A stretch of DNA of 11,531 nucleotides from positions 17,710 to 29,240 of the forward strand of contig PAOF01000028.1 in NCBI GenBank assembly GCA_002707905.1, written 5' to 3'. The translations under genes were made by a program, and so were the position numbers. Under the pieces are notes generated by a model. That model had not been told where the DNA came from, did no database searches, and saw only the letters and a list, made by a program, of their open reading frames with translations. Of this stretch, positions 9,201 to 11,531 are shown in pieces. Source of the DNA: Fidelibacterota bacterium (GTDB taxonomy: Bacteria; Fidelibacterota; Marinisomatia; Marinisomatales; S15-B10). The number at the start of each line of letters is the position of its first letter. Within the stretch, counting starts at the first letter, position 1.

Positions 9201-9407
9201 AACCTGATCATATGATTTTTCAACAGCCTCTGAGGTAAATTCAGCTAATTTTTGACCATCATCATAGTAATAAATATCAAAATTTGGGGATTGAATAAAA
9301 TTCCAATTAAAATTCTTATATTGAACTTTATTTTGACCAAAATTTTGACTCATAATATAATTTGTTGAAAAAATTATAAGAGATAATATGTAAATTGTTT
9401 TTTTCAT
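6264..9407 (-). CDS. Surface protein: gluzincin-like peptidase, TolB-like propeller and outer-membrane barrel
   Basis: A 1047-residue exported protein in three parts. A signal peptide (residues 1 to about 20, cleavage near MSQ) precedes a peptidase_MA-like gluzincin domain (about 30-265) with HELVH at 134-138 and the third-ligand glutamate E168 in NEG. All metal-binding residues are present, so activity is plausible. Residues about 295-570 hold six TolB/PD40-type propeller blades, starting near 297, 349, 395, 438, 498 and 542, several with the SPDGxKI signature. After a polar linker (about 570-650), the C-terminal 390 residues are rich in alternating aromatic/hydrophobic strands and end like an Omp85/surface-antigen (BamA-type) barrel. 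The inferred role is an outer-membrane protein with a periplasmic or surface peptidase. Its substrate is unknown. It is the first gene of a probable unit with radA and tgt. ATG at 9407; the leader is A/T-rich without Shine-Dalgarno. Confidence 0.87.
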   Translation of the reverse strand: MKKTIYILSLIIFSTNYIMSQNFGQNKVQYKNFNWNFIQSPNFDIYYYDDGQKLAEFTSEAVEKSYDQVSTYLDWKLKKRVSIIVYNSHNDFQQTNVILPYMPEGVGGVTELYKNRIVIPFEGSYEAFRHVIHHELVHAVINDLVYGGRAQNIISNRIQLTIPLWMNEGLCEYLSSQWDTRADMTIRDIAINDIIPTIPQLNYYLAYKGGQSVWKFIVEKYGWQKVAEIFKQAKRTQNVEKAFEKSIGVNFVELTEQWHKYIKKEYWPDINGRSEIKDFSQKITDHEKLNNYFNISPAISPDGNKIALITDRSGYSDVIIISSDDGKEIKKIVKGNRTPDFEELKLLQPGISWSPDGKKIVLASKAGGSDALFLIDVKSGKREKLTFDLSSIFTAKWSPDGKKIAFVGNKSNASDIYMYDFETKKLNNLTNDVFSDSEPSWSFDNNKIVFISDRGEHVNKIENFDISKHDYSQTDIYIYDLNNRQINRITKTSFSENFPTFSNKENKLIFTSDNKGVWNLYVYDLNENISFPISNVLTGVFQPSLSKDDSKLVFSGYSNRGWDIYSLNNPFDDKKLDVKPSNFILNGTDKDPLDLSKINKNEVDKNQNLEWSSNSFSNWIFAPEYAHYNDGIFDSTDLKKEEPLKLSSYKNDDGSYVTQSYKTKFGLDLVSGQYMYSNTWGSNGTTIFSFSDVLGDHRILIGTEMVMDLSNSDYSFQYNYLKPRNDYSIGISNLSNIFGSQWNFLRSRYFLIGLNISRPISRFQRFGIGLANHSLSNKEYILAGYNQYAEVSNENLNLLSYSLNWTYDNSQFGLTGPSDGWRGNIQFNQSIAGFGYPMDFKTIQVDTRRYFRFGKLYTFALRSMGGISFGKNSQRFFLGGTQNWLFGNGFSNGMKDNSRWNQDSDADIWDRQKSDYLKDLYFSVFVLPVRGARLVEKYGNKVFLTNFEFRFPFVNYLALGFPFRVIFGNINGAIFVDAGAAWENEFNFSSIDPVSGRKQFDDFIASYGYGLRLNIGYSVLRLDIAKDYLYDGSTSPWQYYFSLGADI

Positions 9408-9545
9408 TTAAATATGCTATTTAAAATTATATATAATGCAATCAGATATACCTAAACATAATTAAAAAAAAAATTATATCAAATATGTACAATTCATTTT
9501 CCAATTATTGTTAGATTAGGATAATTAATTGTAATTGAAAAAATT
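9408..9545. promoter_or_regulatory. Divergent spacer between the surface-protein unit and lpxH
   Basis: This 138-base A/T-rich spacer must hold promoters for both directions. On the minus strand, TATAAT occurs at 9431-9426 and 9478-9473, the nearer about 19 bases from the surface-protein ATG. On the plus strand, TTGTTA (9508-9513) followed after 18 bases by TAATTG (9532-9537) is a weak candidate for lpxH. An imperfect inverted repeat (CAATTAT at 9502-9508 against ATAATTAATTG at 9521-9531) lies just upstream of lpxH. None of these is strong at this base composition. Confidence 0.4.
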
Positions 9546-10274
9546 ATGAAACTACCAATTTATTTTATTTCTGATCTGCATTTAAATTTAAACGGTAAAA
9601 ATTACGATTTAAAAAAACGTAATTCATTGTCAAATTTTTTTAATCATATTTTACAAAATGGGGGAACTTTATTTATTGTAGGTGATTTATTTGATTATTG
9701 GTTTGAATATAAATATTTTATTCCAAAAAACTATTATGACATTTTAACTAAAATTTCTCAATTAAAATCAAAAGGAATCGAAATAAATTTCATACCTGGT
9801 AATCATGATTTTTGGATAAATGACTTTGCATATGAAGAATTGTTTTCAAATATTTATCCAGATGGTGCAAAGATTTACATTGAAAACAAAAAGTTTTTAA
9901 TTTTACATGGAGATGGAATTTTAAAAAATGATTTTGGATATAGAATTTTAAAAAATCTAATTAGAAATAAACTTTTCATTTTTTTATTTAAATTGATTCA
10001 TCCGGATATAAGTTATGAATTAGCTAAATTTCTTTCCCAAAAAAAACATAAGAATATAAAAAATGATTCAATCAAAAAATTAAAATCTGAACTTGCAATT
10101 TTTGCTAAAAAAAATTTAAATAATAATATTGATTTTGTGCTATTAGGTCATTACCACTTAAAAGATGAAATTAATTTAGAAAGTGGTAAATTGATTTTAC
10201 TTGGAGATTGGATGAAATGGAAAACTTATGCTTTTTTTGATGGTAAAAATATGGCCCTAAAGGAATGGAAATGA
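9546..10274 (+). CDS. lpxH: UDP-2,3-diacylglucosamine diphosphatase (LpxH-type metallophosphoesterase)
   Basis: Expected to hydrolyse UDP-2,3-diacylglucosamine to lipid X and UMP at the cytoplasmic face of the inner membrane, an early lipid A step. The 242 residues show the calcineurin-like metal-binding set: D10 and H12 in SDLHL, D47 in GDLFD, N86 and H87 in GNHD, H121 in LHGD, and H202 and H204 in GHYH. Length and the YWFE segment after GDLFD fit the LpxH family. The E. coli enzyme has GNRD where this has GNHD, the form I associate with Bacteroidota-type homologues. A hydrophobic/basic helical stretch (about 135-165) may form the membrane-facing lid. The ATG at 9546 has no Shine-Dalgarno. 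The stop overlaps the next gene in an ATGA. A related phosphoesterase of other specificity is possible but less likely. Confidence 0.88.
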   Translation: MKLPIYFISDLHLNLNGKNYDLKKRNSLSNFFNHILQNGGTLFIVGDLFDYWFEYKYFIPKNYYDILTKISQLKSKGIEINFIPGNHDFWINDFAYEELFSNIYPDGAKIYIENKKFLILHGDGILKNDFGYRILKNLIRNKLFIFLFKLIHPDISYELAKFLSQKKHKNIKNDSIKKLKSELAIFAKKNLNNNIDFVLLGHYHLKDEINLESGKLILLGDWMKWKTYAFFDGKNMALKEWK

Positions 10275-11422
10275 AAAGACATAATTTATTATTAATATTG
10301 ATTCTTTTTTTATTTGTTGGATGCGCACAAATAAAAAATAATATTAATATTTTTTCTAAAAATAAAAAGAATTTTGACCCTGAAGAAATTACCTTAGTGT
10401 ATATTGAAGAATTAAGAATAGAGTATATTCAAGGTGATATTGGAGCAATTGAAAAGCTAATTAATATTTATAAAGATAAAAATATAAATAATGAAATCAG
10501 AAAATCAGCTGTAAGATCAATTGCAGAAACAAGACATCCATTAGCACTTGAAGCAATAGCTGAATATGTTAGAACTTCTGAAGCGATTGATATTGACTTA
10601 ATGATAACAAGCGTTGGTGTATTATCAAAATTTGAAGAAGATCCTGTAGCTTCAAATTCTCTAATGGAATCAATTTTTACAGTTGATAAAAAACTTAGAG
10701 AAGTGCAATCAGCTACATTCAAAAGTTTAAAAAATGTTAAACCAAAAAATAAAGTTCTTGCACTGATTGATATTTATGAGAGAAGTAGAGCAGCATATTA
10801 TAGTACTGCTACCATGGTTTCAAATACATTAGGTAGCATGGATGATGATGAAGTAATTCCTGTATTAATATTCATTTCAAAAGACGAATCTCTTGATATT
10901 AAAGTGAGAAATAGAGCAATAGAAATTTTGGCTAGTAATAAAAATGATTATAGAGTAATTGAAATGTTTACCGAAATGCTAACAGAACCATCAACTCAGG
11001 ATAAATTAAAAGATTTTGCTCTAAACACAATGAAAGATGTAAAAGAGGAACGTTTAATATTAGCATTAATGGATACTTATAATCAAGGTCAGGCTTCTTA
11101 TTATTCACTTTTAGGTACATTATTAGATGCACTTGGCAATTTTAACGACCCTGTCATATTACCTACTTTAGTTGAAATTGCGATGGATAATGATATTCCC
11201 AGAAATCTTAGAATTAAATCCATAAATGGTTTGGGGAATTTTAAAAGCTCAAATACTTTTGAATTAATTTTACCAATGCTTGAAGACCCCTCTAGTTATG
11301 AATATTATCCCTATATCATTGAACTTGCACATCAATTAGGAGTTCATGAAAAATTTAAAACCCAAATCCGAAGTGCCGGATTAGTTGCTCAGGAAAAAGC
11401 TTTAGAGAAAAATGTTGAATAA
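10271..11422 (+). CDS. HEAT-repeat lipoprotein with internal tandem repeats of about 101 residues
   Basis: A predicted lipoprotein of 383 residues. I chose ATG 10271 over ATG 10265 because AAGGA (10260-10264) lies 6 bases upstream, one of the few plausible Shine-Dalgarno sequences here, and because it forms a 4-base ATGA overlap with lpxH. The signal peptide is Lys-Arg followed by a Leu/Ile/Phe-rich core and a lipobox ending FVGC, with lipidated Cys18. The rest is alpha-helical with HEAT/PBS-lyase-like repeats. Two units align well: one starts at residue 164 (ALIDIYERSRAAYYS), the other at residue 265 (ALMDTYNQGQASYYS). The region from about 60 to 163 looks like a weaker third copy. No catalytic motif is seen. 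HEAT solenoids usually bind proteins, so an envelope scaffold or assembly role is inferred. It is co-oriented and overlapping with lpxH upstream and another lipoprotein downstream. Confidence 0.85.
   Translation: MKRHNLLLILILFLFVGCAQIKNNINIFSKNKKNFDPEEITLVYIEELRIEYIQGDIGAIEKLINIYKDKNINNEIRKSAVRSIAETRHPLALEAIAEYVRTSEAIDIDLMITSVGVLSKFEEDPVASNSLMESIFTVDKKLREVQSATFKSLKNVKPKNKVLALIDIYERSRAAYYSTATMVSNTLGSMDDDEVIPVLIFISKDESLDIKVRNRAIEILASNKNDYRVIEMFTEMLTEPSTQDKLKDFALNTMKDVKEERLILALMDTYNQGQASYYSLLGTLLDALGNFNDPVILPTLVEIAMDNDIPRNLRIKSINGLGNFKSSNTFELILPMLEDPSSYEYYPYIIELAHQLGVHEKFKTQIRSAGLVAQEKALEKNVE
10760..11344 (+). repeat. Tandem duplication within the HEAT lipoprotein gene (two units, about 303 bases each)
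   Basis: The first unit begins at 10760 and the second at 11063, exactly 101 codons later; the second fades near 11344. The best-conserved part is the opening: Ala-Leu-x-Asp-x-Tyr, then an Ala-x-Tyr-Tyr-Ser stretch, then Leu-Gly/Leu-Asp-Ala-Leu-Gly. Similarity is clear at protein level but not obvious at DNA level, so the duplication is old. Confidence 0.65.
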
Positions 11423-11531
11423 ATTAAATAATAAAATTTCATTTTTTTTTATCTTAATTTTAATAGGATGCAGTGGTAACCAATCACAACAAACCAGGCC
11501 ATCTCCTGTTGAAAATATAAAAAACGATGTA
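11412..11531 (+). CDS. N-terminal fragment of a lipoprotein, cut by the window edge
   Basis: An ATG at 11412 overlaps the last 11 bases of the HEAT lipoprotein gene and opens a frame that runs 40 codons to the edge. The peptide has a Lys/Asn n-region, a Phe/Leu/Ile-rich hydrophobic core (residues 9-18) and a lipobox LIGC with lipidated Cys20, followed by a polar Ser/Gln/Pro linker typical of mature lipoprotein N-termini. A TTG at 11415 is an alternative start. A weak GAG lies about 4 bases upstream of the ATG. The mature domain lies beyond the window, so no function can be given. It continues the lpxH-HEAT lipoprotein transcription unit. Confidence 0.75.
   Translation, partial: MLNKLNNKISFFFILILIGCSGNQSQQTRPSPVENIKNDV

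Noticed and set aside
10468-10722. Minus-strand open frame of 84 codons
   Set aside because: It is antisense to the HEAT-repeat lipoprotein gene and has no domain of its own.
1-11531. CRISPR array, transposon, defence cassette, tRNA or riboswitch
   Set aside because: No spaced repeats, transposase or integrase motifs, cloverleaf or conserved leader fold were seen. The two larger spacers are 74 and 138 bases and almost pure A/T.

Overview
The window is very A+T-rich and densely coding. It carries nine genes or gene fragments with real support, plus one weak fragment at the left edge. Several features point to a diderm of the Fibrobacteres-Chlorobi-Bacteroidetes (FCB) type: an LpxH-type lipid A enzyme, three lipoproteins, a surface protein fusing a peptidase, a TolB-like propeller and an outer-membrane barrel, an Ig-like lipoprotein with a proline-rich linker, and almost no Shine-Dalgarno sequences. 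A free-living marine lineage such as Marinimicrobia (SAR406) or a relative is my best guess. That placement is inference from gene style, not from a marker-gene comparison.

Layout. Positions 15-2647 (minus) hold a cystathionine beta-synthase core enzyme (cbs) followed by an overlapping Ig-like lipoprotein gene; another gene may start at the left edge. Positions 2648-2721 form a short divergent spacer with a repeated TTAACAT element. Positions 2722-3765 (plus) encode a shortened, degenerate member of the acyl-CoA synthetase/adenylate-forming (ANL) family that lacks its ATP-binding motifs and its C-terminal domain. Its last 11 bases overlap the convergent tgt gene. Positions 3755-9407 (minus) look like one transcription unit: a large peptidase/propeller/barrel surface protein, then radA, then tgt, with radA and tgt sharing a TTGA stop/start. 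Positions 9408-9545 are a divergent spacer. Positions 9546-11531 (plus) are a tightly overlapping envelope cluster: lpxH, a HEAT-repeat lipoprotein, and the start of another lipoprotein running off the right edge.

Most genes are recognisable housekeeping or envelope genes: sulfur amino acid metabolism, queuosine tRNA modification, recombination repair, lipid A synthesis and surface proteins. I see no CRISPR array, mobile element, RNA gene or defence cassette. The least explained item is the ANL pseudoenzyme. It is an open frame of 347 codons that keeps the fold signature but has lost the residues needed for catalysis. Other points worth a look are the use of TTG starts in three minus-strand genes, the roughly 101-residue internal repeat in the HEAT lipoprotein, and an EF-hand-like loop in the Ig-like lipoprotein.
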